NCBI RefSeq assembly: GCF_024666525.1
Contig: NZ_CP088294.1
Coordinates: 2,728,001 to 2,792,000, forward strand
Direction: 5' to 3'
DNA length: 64,000 bases
Source of the DNA: Pseudomonas sp. J452
GTDB taxonomy: Bacteria; Pseudomonadota; Gammaproteobacteria; Pseudomonadales; Pseudomonadaceae
Made by a program: the position numbers and the translations under genes. Each line of letters opens with the position of its first letter. Within the stretch, counting starts at the first letter, position 1. Under the pieces are notes generated by a model. That model saw only the letters and a list, made by a program, of their open reading frames with translations. It did no database searches and had not been told where the DNA came from. Positions 46,617 to 56,800 of the stretch are shown piece by piece.

Positions 46617-47489
46617 TCAACCGAGGTCTTCCACGCTCGGACCATGCCGGCTCATGCGCGCCGAGATCAGCGTGGCCAGGACGATCAGCGCGCCGCCACA
46701 GAGCATGCGCAGCCCCGGTTGCTCGTGGAACAGCCACCAGGCGAAGACGATGCCGTAGACCGGCTCCAGGGCGAACACCAGTGAGGCACTGCGTGCGTTG
46801 AGCGTACGCAGGCTGGCGACGAACAGGCTGTGTGCCAGGGCCGTGCAGAGCACACCGAGCAGGCCGATCCACAGCCAGTCCAGCGCCCGTACCTCGGGCA
46901 GCAGGCTCCAGGCAAAAGGCAGGCTGCACAGCAGGATGCTGATGTTCTGCCACAGCGCCGCCTGGGCCGGGTTGAGGTCGCGGGTGGTGGCGCGGTTGCT
47001 CAACGAGACCAGGGCGAACAGCAGGCCGGACAGTACGGCCCAGCCGAGGCCCAGGGTTGCTTGATCGTTGAAGTCGAAGTTCGGCGTGACCAGCACCAGG
47101 CCCAGGCAGACCAGGGTGACCACGGCCCATTCGCTGCGCCGCACGCGCTCCTTGAACAGCAGGCCTTCAAGCAGCACGGTGAAGGCCGGGAAGCTGGCGA
47201 AACCCAGGGTGGCGACCGCCACGCCGGAGACTTTCACCGCGATAAAAAAGCTCCACCAGTGCCCGCCCAGCAGCAGGCCGATGCCCGCCAGGGCCAAGCG
47301 GCGCTGCCAGCTGGGACGTGTCTGCGTGGCACTGGGCCGGGCGAACGGGGCGAGGGCGGCCACGGCAAACAATGCGCGCCCGAAGACGATCACCACCGGA
47401 GCGGCCAGGGCCAGCTTGCCGAAAATGCCGGACAGACCGAAGAGCAGCGCGCCCAGATGCAGGGCGATTAGTGCAGTACGGTGTTGCAT
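46617..47489 (-). CDS. EamA/DMT-family inner-membrane transporter
   Basis: A 290-residue member of the drug/metabolite transporter superfamily with ten hydrophobic segments in two EamA halves. The first half starts ALIALHLGALLFGLSGIFGKLAL; the second has LGWAVLSGLLFALVSLSNRATTR, and ALEPVYGIVFAWWLFHEQP is a typical second-half motif. The substrate is unknown; such proteins export metabolites or amino acids. An AraC regulator lies two genes upstream on the same strand and could act on it, but this is only position. Confidence 0.88.
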   Translation of the reverse strand: MQHRTALIALHLGALLFGLSGIFGKLALAAPVVIVFGRALFAVAALAPFARPSATQTRPSWQRRLALAGIGLLLGGHWWSFFIAVKVSGVAVATLGFASFPAFTVLLEGLLFKERVRRSEWAVVTLVCLGLVLVTPNFDFNDQATLGLGWAVLSGLLFALVSLSNRATTRDLNPAQAALWQNISILLCSLPFAWSLLPEVRALDWLWIGLLGVLCTALAHSLFVASLRTLNARSASLVFALEPVYGIVFAWWLFHEQPGLRMLCGGALIVLATLISARMSRHGPSVEDLG

Positions 47490-47505
47490 GGGGATTCCGA
47501 AATTC

Positions 47506-47556
47506 GTAGGGCGGGTGAAATCCGCCAGGGTGCAGCGCGGGTTGCACCCGCCCTAC
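47506..47556. repeat. GTAGGGCGGGTG hairpin repeat
   Basis: GTAGGGCGGGTG pairs with CACCCGCCCTAC with an inner stem-like stretch (TCCGCCAGGGTGCAGCGCGG). It lies between two same-strand genes. Related half-units (GGCGCACCCTACA-like) occur near 187-207 and 50697-50709. Confidence 0.65.
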
Positions 47557-47560
47557 AGGA

Positions 47561-47896
47561 TCAAGCCAGGCGTGCGCCATTCGGTAGGGGATGATCGAAG
47601 CTGGCCAGCACCACCTTGCCATCCGCGTCGTAGACGCCGGTAACCAGGATCTCCGAGCGAATGCCGGCGATGCGCTTGGGCGCGAAGTTGCACACGCAGA
47701 GCACCTGGCGGCCAATCAGTTGCTCGGCTGAGTAGTGCGCGGTGAGCTGGGCGCTGGAGGTCTTGATCCCCCATTCACCAAGGTCGACTTCCAGGACGTA
47801 GGCGGGTTTCACGGCTTTTCCGTTGCGGCTTGCGCTGAGCAGGGTGCCGACGCGCAGTTCCACGCGCTCAAAATCCTGCCATTCGATGGTGTGCAT
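47561..47896 (-). CDS. tRNA-binding OB-fold protein (CsaA/YgjH type)
   Basis: A 111-residue free-standing tRNA-binding domain, related to the C-terminus of bacterial methionyl-tRNA synthetase and to EMAP II. Family marks are WQDFERVELRVGTLLSA at the start, VLEVDLGEWGIKTSSAQLT, and QVLCVCNFAPKRIAGIRSEIL. It is cytoplasmic; CsaA in Bacillus has chaperone-like activity, but tRNA binding is the common property. ATG 47896 follows GGGAG; a longer in-frame start at 47941 is not supported. Confidence 0.9.
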   Translation of the reverse strand: MHTIEWQDFERVELRVGTLLSASRNGKAVKPAYVLEVDLGEWGIKTSSAQLTAHYSAEQLIGRQVLCVCNFAPKRIAGIRSEILVTGVYDADGKVVLASFDHPLPNGARLA

Positions 47897-47954
47897 AAGA
47901 GCTCCCTGACTATCCGCAGAGTCTAGGCAGGTAGCGCGCACTCAGTCTGTCGCG

Positions 47955-48716
47955 CTAGTCGCGGCGTTTGTCGCGCCACTCGCGGCGCAACTGGCGCGGC
48001 GTACTACCCAACTGGCGTGCCAGGGCCGCGGTGAAGGCGCTCTGCGAGGCGTAGCCGACCCGCGCGGCGATCTCGCCGACGGCCAGGTTGCTGCCGAGCA
48101 GCAACTCACGGCCCAGCTGCAGGCGGCGGTTGCGCACATGCTCCATGGGTGTCTGCCCGGTCTCGGCGAGAAAGCGCGCATGGAAGCGCGCCGCTGATAG
48201 GCCGCACAGGCGCGCCAGATCCGCCACCTGCAGCGGGTGGGCGCAGTGGCGTTCGATATGCGCGTCGAGCACCGCCAGCGGCAGACCGTTGCTGGGCAGG
48301 GGCTCGCTACTGCTCAGGCTGGCGAGCAGCAGGGCCGCGCCTTGTTGGGCGATGACGTCGTCGTTGATCGGGCTGGCCGCCAGCCAGTTGACCAGCTGGC
48401 TCTGCGCCGGGTTGAGCAGCAGGCGGCCGGGGCGGTCGAGCAGGCGCCGGCCAGCGTCGGCATGCCGGCCCAGGCGTTGCTGCAGCCAGCCCTCGGCCGG
48501 CACATCGAGCACCAGGCACTGGCTGCCCGCTGGGCTGGCGCAGGCATGGTGGGCCGTTGGCGGCACTACTGCCAGGCTGTGGCTGAGCACCTGGCAACCC
48601 TGGCCGGCCACTTCGAAATCCAGGCAGCCGCTCAGGCCGAACACCAGTTGGGCGTGCTCGTGGCTGTGGGCGATCTGTTCGTGGCGGTAGTGGCGCAGGG
48701 ATAAGACCGGGTGCAT
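47955..48716 (-). CDS. AraC-family transcriptional regulator
   Basis: A 253-residue regulator with an N-terminal cupin-like sensing part (HEQIAHSHEHAQLVFGLSGCLDFEV) and two C-terminal helix-turn-helix motifs (LQVADLARLCGLSAARFHARFLAETG and LAVGEIAARVGYASQSAFTAALARQLG). The ATG at 48716 follows GAGGAG; an in-frame codon 18 bases earlier is less likely. The 3' end is close (58 bp) to the tRNA-binding gene. Its target cannot be read from the sequence. Confidence 0.9.
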   Translation of the reverse strand: MHPVLSLRHYRHEQIAHSHEHAQLVFGLSGCLDFEVAGQGCQVLSHSLAVVPPTAHHACASPAGSQCLVLDVPAEGWLQQRLGRHADAGRRLLDRPGRLLLNPAQSQLVNWLAASPINDDVIAQQGAALLLASLSSSEPLPSNGLPLAVLDAHIERHCAHPLQVADLARLCGLSAARFHARFLAETGQTPMEHVRNRRLQLGRELLLGSNLAVGEIAARVGYASQSAFTAALARQLGSTPRQLRREWRDKRRD

Positions 48717-48843
48717 GGCTGGCTCCTCAAACAAGCAGGAAGTCTACACCGCGCTCGCGGCTTGTCACCGCATTGCCATAGGGCTGTCACAGTGTTTTCA
48801 CCGCTAGGGTGCACGCTCGCGCTAAACCCAGCGGAGAACGCCG

Positions 48844-49650
48844 ATGAGCATCGCCGAGCGCAGCACACCCAGCCGCAAGCAACGAGTCCGCACCCTGTGG
48901 ATTTCCGATGTGCACCTGGGCACCCGCGATTGCCAGGCCGAGCGCCTGGCGGAGTTCCTCAAGCGCTACCAGGCGGACAAGGTCTACCTGGTCGGTGACA
49001 TCATCGATGGCTGGAAGCTGCGCAGCGGTATCTACTGGCCGCAGGCGCATACCAACGTGATCCGCCGCCTGCTGACCATGAGCAAGCGCGGCACCGAGGT
49101 GATCTACGTCACCGGCAACCATGACGAATTCCTGCGGCGTTACTCGACGCTGATCCTCGGCAATATCCAGCTGGTCGACGAGGCCGAGCACCTCACCGCC
49201 GACGGGCGCAAGCTGCTGGTGATCCACGGTGACCAGTTCGACGTGATCACCCGTTACCACCGCTGGCTGGCCTTCCTCGGCGACAGCGCCTACGAGTTCA
49301 CCCTGACCCTCAATCGCTGGCTCAACCACTGGCGCGAGCGCTACGGCTACGGCTACTGGTCGCTGTCGGCCTACCTCAAGCACAAGGTCAAGACTGCGGT
49401 GAGCTTCATCAGCGACTTCGAGGAAGCGATCGCCCACGAATGCGTCAAGCGCGGCTTCGACGGCGTGGTCTGCGGGCACATCCACCACGCCGAGATCCGC
49501 AAAGTCGGTGAGGTGGAGTACCTCAACTGTGGTGACTGGGTGGAGTCCTGCACGGCGCTGATCGAGCACCTGGACGGCAGCATCGAGCTGTACCGCCTGG
49601 CCGAGGCCCAGGCACGTGAGGCTGAGCTGGCCATCGGGCAGGTGGCATGA
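48844..49650 (+). CDS. UDP-2,3-diacylglucosamine diphosphatase-like metallophosphoesterase
   Basis: Calcineurin-like phosphoesterase of 268 residues related to LpxH. All metal-site motifs are visible: DVH in WISDVHLG, GDIID, GNHDE, HGDQFD and GHIHHAE. It is a longer, divergent LpxH relative seen next to glycosyltransferases, so it may act on another sugar-lipid or nucleotide-sugar and not in the lipid A pathway. The next gene overlaps it by four bases (ATGA), so the two are translationally coupled and probably act in the same pathway. Confidence 0.85.
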   Translation: MSIAERSTPSRKQRVRTLWISDVHLGTRDCQAERLAEFLKRYQADKVYLVGDIIDGWKLRSGIYWPQAHTNVIRRLLTMSKRGTEVIYVTGNHDEFLRRYSTLILGNIQLVDEAEHLTADGRKLLVIHGDQFDVITRYHRWLAFLGDSAYEFTLTLNRWLNHWRERYGYGYWSLSAYLKHKVKTAVSFISDFEEAIAHECVKRGFDGVVCGHIHHAEIRKVGEVEYLNCGDWVESCTALIEHLDGSIELYRLAEAQAREAELAIGQVA

Positions 49651-50672
49651 GGATTCTGATCGTTAGCGATGCCTGGCTGCCGCAGGTCAATGGTGTGGTG
49701 ACCAGCCTGCAGGCGCTGGTCAGTGAACTGCGCGGTCTGGGCCATCTGGTCAAGCTGCTGTCACCCGCCGATTTTCGCGCCTTGCCCTGTCCCAGTTACC
49801 CGGAGATTCCGTTGGCCTGGGATCTATGGAAGGTCGGCCCGGCGATCCGCGAGTTCCGCCCGGACTGCGTACACCTGGCTACCGAAGGCCCGCTCGGCTG
49901 GGCCGCCCGGCGTTGGCTGAGCCAGCGTGGGCTGGCGTTCTCCAGCGCGATCCACACGCGTTTCCCCGAGTATGTGCACAGCCGCTGGCCGCGGATTCCA
50001 TTGAGTTGGGGCTACGCCTACCTGCACCGCTTCCACCGCCCGAGCCAGGCGGTGCTGGTGAGCACCGAGCGCATGCGCGAGGAGTTCGCTGCCCAGGGCC
50101 TGCGCCGCCTGCAGCTGTGGCGCAAAGGCGTGGATTGCAACCTGTTCCGGCCGCAGGGCGGGGCGCCAGAGCAACCAGCATTCCTCTACGTCGGGCGCCT
50201 GGCAGCGGAGAAGAACCTGCGCGCCTTTCTCGACCTGGATCTGCCGGGAGAAAAGCGCGTGGTCGGTGATGGGCCGCAGCGCGCCGAGTTGCAGGCGGCC
50301 TATCCGCAGGCGCGCTTTCTCGGCTACCAGCAGGGCGCCGAGCTGGCGCAAGCCTTCGCCACGGCCAGTGTGCTGGTGTTCCCCTCGCGCACCGACACCT
50401 ATGGCCTGGTGATGCTCGAGGCCCTGGCCTGCGGCACACCGGTGGCGGCCTTCCCGGTGGCGGGACCGCTGGATGTACTGGAGCAGGGGCTGACTGGAGT
50501 AATGAGCGAGGATCTGCGTCAGGCCTGTCTGGACGCCTTGCAACTGGATCGCGGGCGCTGCGCCGAACGGGCGGCGCGCCAGTCCTGGCGCGCCTCGGCG
50601 CTGGAGTTCCTGACCCACCAGCCGTTGCTGGATGGCGAACTGGTGGCGGTCGAGCAGTTTGCCGGAGCCTAA
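49647..50672 (+). CDS. GT4-type glycosyltransferase
   Basis: Retaining GT-B glycosyltransferase of 341 residues. The N-terminal acceptor domain begins MRILIVSDAWLPQVNGVV with the usual NGV loop; the C-terminal donor domain has FLYVGRLAAEKNLRAFL, VVGDGPQRAELQ and the donor motif TDTYGLVMLEALACGTPV, where the first glutamate of the usual E-x7-E is Asp. It resembles mannosyl/glucosyl transferases acting on lipid acceptors. Together with the coupled phosphoesterase it probably makes a glycolipid or envelope sugar. The exact product is unknown. Confidence 0.88.
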   Translation: MRILIVSDAWLPQVNGVVTSLQALVSELRGLGHLVKLLSPADFRALPCPSYPEIPLAWDLWKVGPAIREFRPDCVHLATEGPLGWAARRWLSQRGLAFSSAIHTRFPEYVHSRWPRIPLSWGYAYLHRFHRPSQAVLVSTERMREEFAAQGLRRLQLWRKGVDCNLFRPQGGAPEQPAFLYVGRLAAEKNLRAFLDLDLPGEKRVVGDGPQRAELQAAYPQARFLGYQQGAELAQAFATASVLVFPSRTDTYGLVMLEALACGTPVAAFPVAGPLDVLEQGLTGVMSEDLRQACLDALQLDRGRCAERAARQSWRASALEFLTHQPLLDGELVAVEQFAGA

Positions 50673-50820
50673 ACCATCTGATCTGGCCATGTGCACGGCG
50701 CACCCTACAGGTCAGCCGGCGCCTCTACATACAACCTGATTGCCAGGTACCTTTGCATCGGAGTCCGCGGCCACACAGACTTGTGGCCGGTGCAGCAGTG
50801 AGCGGCTAAATGGCCATGAA

Positions 50821-50856
50821 AAAGCCGGCCTGCCAAATGGCAGGCCGGCTTTCTTT
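50821..50856. terminator. Bidirectional terminator between glycosyltransferase and mapA
   Basis: A perfect 14-bp stem AAAGCCGGCCTGCC with GGCAGGCCGGCTTT around loop AAAT, A-rich on one side and TTCTTTT on the other. It serves the two convergent genes. Confidence 0.9.
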
Positions 50857-50887
50857 TAGCGCGGACCTTGCTGCCCGGATGGGCGGG

Positions 50888-53800
50888 TCAGTGATCCAGT
50901 TTCACGGTCGGGTCGGAGCCGGCGATCAGCGAGTTGATGATCGCGGCCGGTGTGGCACCCAGGTTCAGGCTTGGCTCGCTGAGGTTTACCCCTTCCAGTT
51001 GGATGCTGACGTCGGCATTGCTGCCGGTGGCATCGAGGCTGCCGGTGCTGCTCACCAGCAGGGTGTCGCCGCTGGCGCTGAGCTTGATGTAATCGCCGAT
51101 ATCGCTGGCATTTTCTTCGCCCTGCAGCAGGTCGCTGAGGTCGATCTTGTCCTGCGCCAGATCGAAGTCCTTGATCACATCGGCGCCGGTATCGCCGGCA
51201 TGCCAGACGAAGGTGTCGCTGCCACCTTCACCCCACAGGTTGTCGTTGCCGGTGCCGCCGATAAGGATGTCGTCACCCTCGCCGCCGAGCAGGTTGTCGA
51301 CGCCACCTTTGCCTTCCAGATGGTCGTTGCCACCCAGGCCGCTGAGGGTGTCGGCCGTCGCGCCGCCCAGCAGGACATCGGTGCTCGAGCCGCCCGTCAG
51401 AGCACCATCGCCGCTGATGGGAGTGAGGGTGCTGGGGCTGGCAACGATGTCGAACACCAGCTGTGCCGTGGAGCTGTCGAGATCCGGTTGGGTCAGGGTG
51501 TAGCTGAAGGCCTCGCTCTGGCCCTGGTTCGTCACGTTGGCGAAGGGGGTGTAGGTGTATTGGCCGGTGTCGCTGATAGTCAGCGAACCATAGAGGCCGG
51601 TGACATTGGTCGAGCCGCTGAAGCCGACGCCATTGATGGCGCTGACAATCGCCCCCTCACTGCCCAGGCTGTCCTGCGCGCCCCAGGCATCGCTGCTACC
51701 GGCATGGTTGTTGGGGTTGTCGATGACATTGCCAGTAATGGCCGGGGCGTTCATCGTGGTGGTGCTGATGATGTCCAGGCTGATGTCGTCGATGCGTACT
51801 TCGGCGGTTTTATTGCCGCTGGCTGCGCGGGTGTTGTCGGTCAGGCTGAACACCAGGCGATAGGTCTCGCTGGTGGCGCCGCTGGTGAGCGTACGCGTGA
51901 TGGTGCCATCGCTACTGGCTGCGGTGAGCGTACCGGTCTGCACTTCGACGCCGCTGCTATTGACCAGTGCCCAGCGGAAGATATCGCCACTCTGGAACTG
52001 GTTGCCGCTGGAGTCCGTGTCCAGATCGACGAAGAAGCTCACGCTGGCCGTCTGGTTGGCGGCAAGGGTGAAGGTCGGCGTGGTGACAGTGCTGCCGCTG
52101 GTGTCGCTATCGCTGGTTTTGCTGTCAGTGATACGCAGCTCGCTGTCAGCGTCACCATCATCGCTGGTGTCGCCAACGGTGGCTGAGCCGATCAGTTGCC
52201 ACTGGGCGCCGGTTGGGGTCTGCCCTTGGCCCACCACATTCGTCGTGCTGGAGTTACCGCTGGTGTCGAAGGCCCACTGCGAGCCATTGGTGCTCGACAT
52301 GTTGGTGCTGCTGAAATCGGCCAGGACAATGGCGGCTGCGCCATCCAGGGTGGTGGACTGTTGCACCTGGGCTTGGGCTGCGTTGTCGTAGGCGTTGACT
52401 TCGCTGCTGTCACGCAGGGTCAGGTTGAGCGTAGCGCTGTCCTGGCTGCCGTCGGCATCCTCGATGGTGTAGCGAATCTTGAAACTGGTGTCGTCCGCGA
52501 TATCGAAGCCGGCCACCGGATTGAACACATAGTTGCCAGTTACCGCATTGATGCTCAGGGTGCCGATGGTGGCGCCGAGGTCGAGGGTGTAGCTGGTGCC
52601 ATCGAAGCTGGCGCTGATGTCGCCCACACCGTTGCCATCGCTGTCCAGGGCCACGGCGACGATCTTCGGTGTCGCCGCACCATCAGCTCCGAAGTTATCG
52701 GCGATGCTGCCGGAGATGCTGCCGTTGAGCAGTTCGCCCTCGAATACCTGCACCGTGCCTTGCAGCACGGATTCGAGGTCGAACGGGTCGGCCACCACGA
52801 TGGTGTTGCTGTTGTGGGTGCTGCTGGCCTGCACGATATCGCCCGGGTTGTAGAACAGGCTGTCGTTGCTGTTCCAGGTCAGGGCTGGGTTGTCAGCCGG
52901 GTCCGGAGACCAGGCCACGGTATCCAGATTGCTTTTTGCGTAATCGCTGTTCAGGTCGCTGCCAATACCGACCGCATAGGCCGCGTCGATAGCGTTGCTT
53001 TCGAGGAAGTCGACCCAGTCCTCCCGCTCGCTCGCGGACACCGAAGCGCTGCCGGAGGTGAGGCCCAGCGAAGTTGCCGGGAAACCGTCGGAGACGAAGT
53101 ACACATAGGTATGGTCGACGTCAGCTGGGGTGCCGTAGTTCTGCTGCACCTGCTGCAGGGCGCCGTCGAAGTCCGTGCCGTTGGCAGTGCCGAGGCCCTG
53201 GATGGTGCTGATAGCGCTGCTCGGGTCGAACCAGCCCTGGAAGGTGGCGCTGCCGTTGAAGGTCACCAGCATCACGTTCTGCAGCGAGTTGCCGTAGCTG
53301 TTGATCAGATTTTCCAGAGCATCCTTGGCCAGCTCGAAGCGCGTGGTGGTGCCGCCGCCCGGCAGGCTGATGACTCCGCCATAGGCGGCGTCGACCATGC
53401 TGCTTGAGGTGTCGAGCATGATCACCAGGTTGACAGTGCTGGCCTGGGTGCCTTCGGTCAGGCTGGCAAAGTCGTCGATGGCGGTGGGCGTGGCATCGGC
53501 GACATTGAGGGTGACGGTGGCTGGGTCGCTGTAGCTTTCGCCATCGTAGGCCTGGAACGTGAAGGTCGGCGCCGGGCCGTCGTTCTGCGAGTCGAAGCTG
53601 TTGTTCGGCTGGTAGGTGAGCAGACCAGCGGCGATCTGGGTGCTGGTCACGATGGCGGTTCCAGTCGCGACCGCCGCTGCGCTGATGGCCACGCCATTGA
53701 GCAGCAGGCTGCCTTCCTCGGGCAAGGCGGTGATGCGGAACGACTCGACACTGTCGCCTGCGTCCTGGTCGCTGCCACTTAGCGCAATCACTACAGGGCT

Positions 53801-56800
53801 GCCGCCTTGCGTTGCGTTGAACGAGGCACTGTCGGCGCTTGGGGCGTCGTTGACCGGGGTAACGCCGACGGTCACGGTGACCGGATTGGAGACCTGGCCG
53901 CTGGCATCCTTGATGGTGTAGGTGAAGCTGTCGCCGGTGGTTTCGCTGCCGTCGTGCTGGTAGCTGACGGTGCCGTCGGCGTTGACGGTGATGGTGCCAT
54001 TGGCCGGGTCGGCGGTGATGACGATGCTGCTCAGGTCGAGGCCGTCATCGCTGTCGCTGTCGTTGTCGGCCAGGTCGATCAGCACGCTGCCGCCTTCGGC
54101 AACGGTGGCGGCATCGGCGACGGCGACCGGGGCGTCGTTGCTCGGGGTAACGCCGAGGGTGACGGTGACCGGATTGGAGACCTGGCCGCTGGCATCCTTG
54201 ATGGTGTAGGTGAAGCTGTCGCCGGTGGTTTCGCTGCCGTCGTGCTGGTAGCTGACGGTGCCGTCGGCATTGACGGTGACGGTGCCATTGGCCGGGTCGG
54301 CGGTGATGACGATGCTGGTCAGGTCGAGGCCGTCGTCGCTGTCGCTGTCGTTGTCGGCCAGATCGATCAGCACGCTGCCGCCTTCGGCGACGGTGGCGGC
54401 ATCGGCGACGGCCACCGGGCCATCGTTGCTAGGGGTAACACCGACGGTCACGGTGACCGGATTGGAGACCTGGCCGCTGGCATCCTTGATGGTGTAGGTG
54501 AAGCTGTCGCCGGTGGTCTCGGAGCCGTCGTGCTGGTAGCTGACGGTGCCGTCGGCGTTGACGGTGACGGTGCCATTGGCCGGGTCGGCGGTGATCACGA
54601 TGCTGGTCAGGTCGAGGCCGTCGTCGCTGTCGCTGTCGTTGTCGGCCAGATCGATCAGCACGCTGCCGCCTTCGGCGACGGTGGCGGCATCGGCGACGGC
54701 CACCGGGGCATCGTTGCTTGGGGTGACGCCGAGGGTGACGGTGACCGGGTTGGAGACCTGGCCGCTGGCATCCTTGATGGTGTAGGTGAAGCTGTCGCCT
54801 GTGGTCTCGGAGCCGTCGTGCTGGTAGCTGATGGTGCCGTCGGCATTGACGGTGACGGTGCCATTGGCCGGGTCGGCGGTGATAACGATGCTGCTCAGGT
54901 CGAGGCCGTCGTCGCTGTCGCTGTCGTTGTCGGCCAGATCGATCAGCACACTGCCGCCTTCGGCGACGGTGGCGGCATCGGCGACGGCGACCGGGGCGTC
55001 GTTGCTTGGGGTGACGCCGACGGTCACGGTGACCGGGTTGGAGACCTGGCCGCTGGCGTCCTTGATGGTGTAGGTGAAGCTGTCGCCGGTGGTCTCGCTG
55101 CCGTCGTGCTGGTAGCTGACGGTGCCGTCGGCGTTTACGGTGACGGTGCCATTGGCCGGGTCGGCGGTGATGACGATGCTGGTCAGGTCGAGGCCGTCGT
55201 CGCTGTCGCTGTCGTTGTCGGCGAGGTCGATCAGCACGCTGCCGCCTTCGGCGACGGTGGCGGCATCGGCGACGGCGACCGGCGTCTCATTGACCGGGCT
55301 GATGTCCAGGGTAGCGCTAGCGGTGACGGACTTCGGATCGCTCAAGCCGTTGCTGGTGCCATCGTCGGTGATGGTGTAACTGAAGGACACCGAGCTGTCG
55401 TCGTTGGCTGCCGGAGTGTAGAGCCAGGTCCCGTCGCCAAGATCAGTCAGCGAACCATTGCCGGCAGTGATCGCCAGGTTGCTCGCCACCAGGTTGTCCG
55501 ACTCGATGTCACTGCCATTGGCCAGCAGCTCAGCCTGGGTAATGACACGGCCGCCGCTGTCTTCGGCGATGGCTGCCAGGGTGATGGGGGTAGTGGTCGG
55601 TGCATCGTTGACCGGTGTTACGGTGATAGCTACCGAATCGTTAACCGTTGTCTGGCCATCGCTTGCGCTGATTTGCAGGTTGTCCGGGCCGAAATAGTCG
55701 GCGCCTGGAACGTAGTTGAGTTGGGCCATGGCATTGTTGATGGCGGCCGCGCTACCGGTAATGGTGAGGGTGGTTGTGCCACTGCCAGTGTGGCTGGCAC
55801 CGAGCAGGTTGAGGCCGATGTTGAGAACGCCATGCTCGACGCTGAGGGTGACACTCAGGTTGTCCTGTTCAGCGTCGAAGACACCCAGAGCATTTTGCAT
55901 CAGCAGGGAGAAGGTTTTGCTGGTGTCTTCCGCGGTGGTCTGCGTATCCGGTACACGGATCAACGGCGCGTCGTTGGCCGGGGTGACGCCGACGGTCACG
56001 GTGACTGGATTGGAGGTCTGGCCGCTGGCGTCCTTGATGGTGTAGGTGAAGCTGTCGCCCGTGGTCTCGGAACCGTTGTGCTGGTAGCTGACGGTGCCGT
56101 CGGCGTTGACGGTGACGGTGCCATTGGCCGGGTCGGCGGTGATGACGATGCTGGTCAGGTCGAGGCCGTCATCGCTGTCGCTGTCGTTGTCGGCGAGGTC
56201 GATCAGCACGCTGCCGCCTTCGGCGACGGTGGCGGCATCGGCGACGGCGACTGGCGCGTCATTGGCCGGGGTGACGCCTACGGTCACGGTGACCGGATTG
56301 GAGACCTGGCCGCTGGCGTCCTTGATGGTGTAGGTGAAGCTGTCGCCGGTGGTCTCGCTGCCGTTGTGCTGGTAGCTGACGGTGCCGTCGGCGTTGACGG
56401 TGATGGTGCCGTTGGCTGGGTCGGCAGTGATGACGATGCTGCTCAGGTCGAGGCCGTCATCGCTGTCGCTGTCGTTGTCGGCCAGATCGATCAGCACGCT
56501 GCCGCCTTCGGCGACGGTGGCGGCATCGGCGAGGGCGACCGGGGCATCGTTGCTTGGGGTGACGCCGAGGGTGACGGTGACCGGGTTGGAGGTCTGGCCG
56601 CTGGCGTCCTTGATGGTGTAGGTGAAGCTGTCGCCGGTGGTTTCGCTGCCGTCGTGCTGGTAGCTGACGGTGCCGTCGGCGTTGACGGTGATGGTGCCGT
56701 TGGCCGGGTCGGCGGTGATCACGATGCTGCTCAGGTCGAGGCCGTCATCGCTGTCGCTGTCGTTGTCGGCGAGGTCGATCAGCACGCTGCCGCCTTCGGC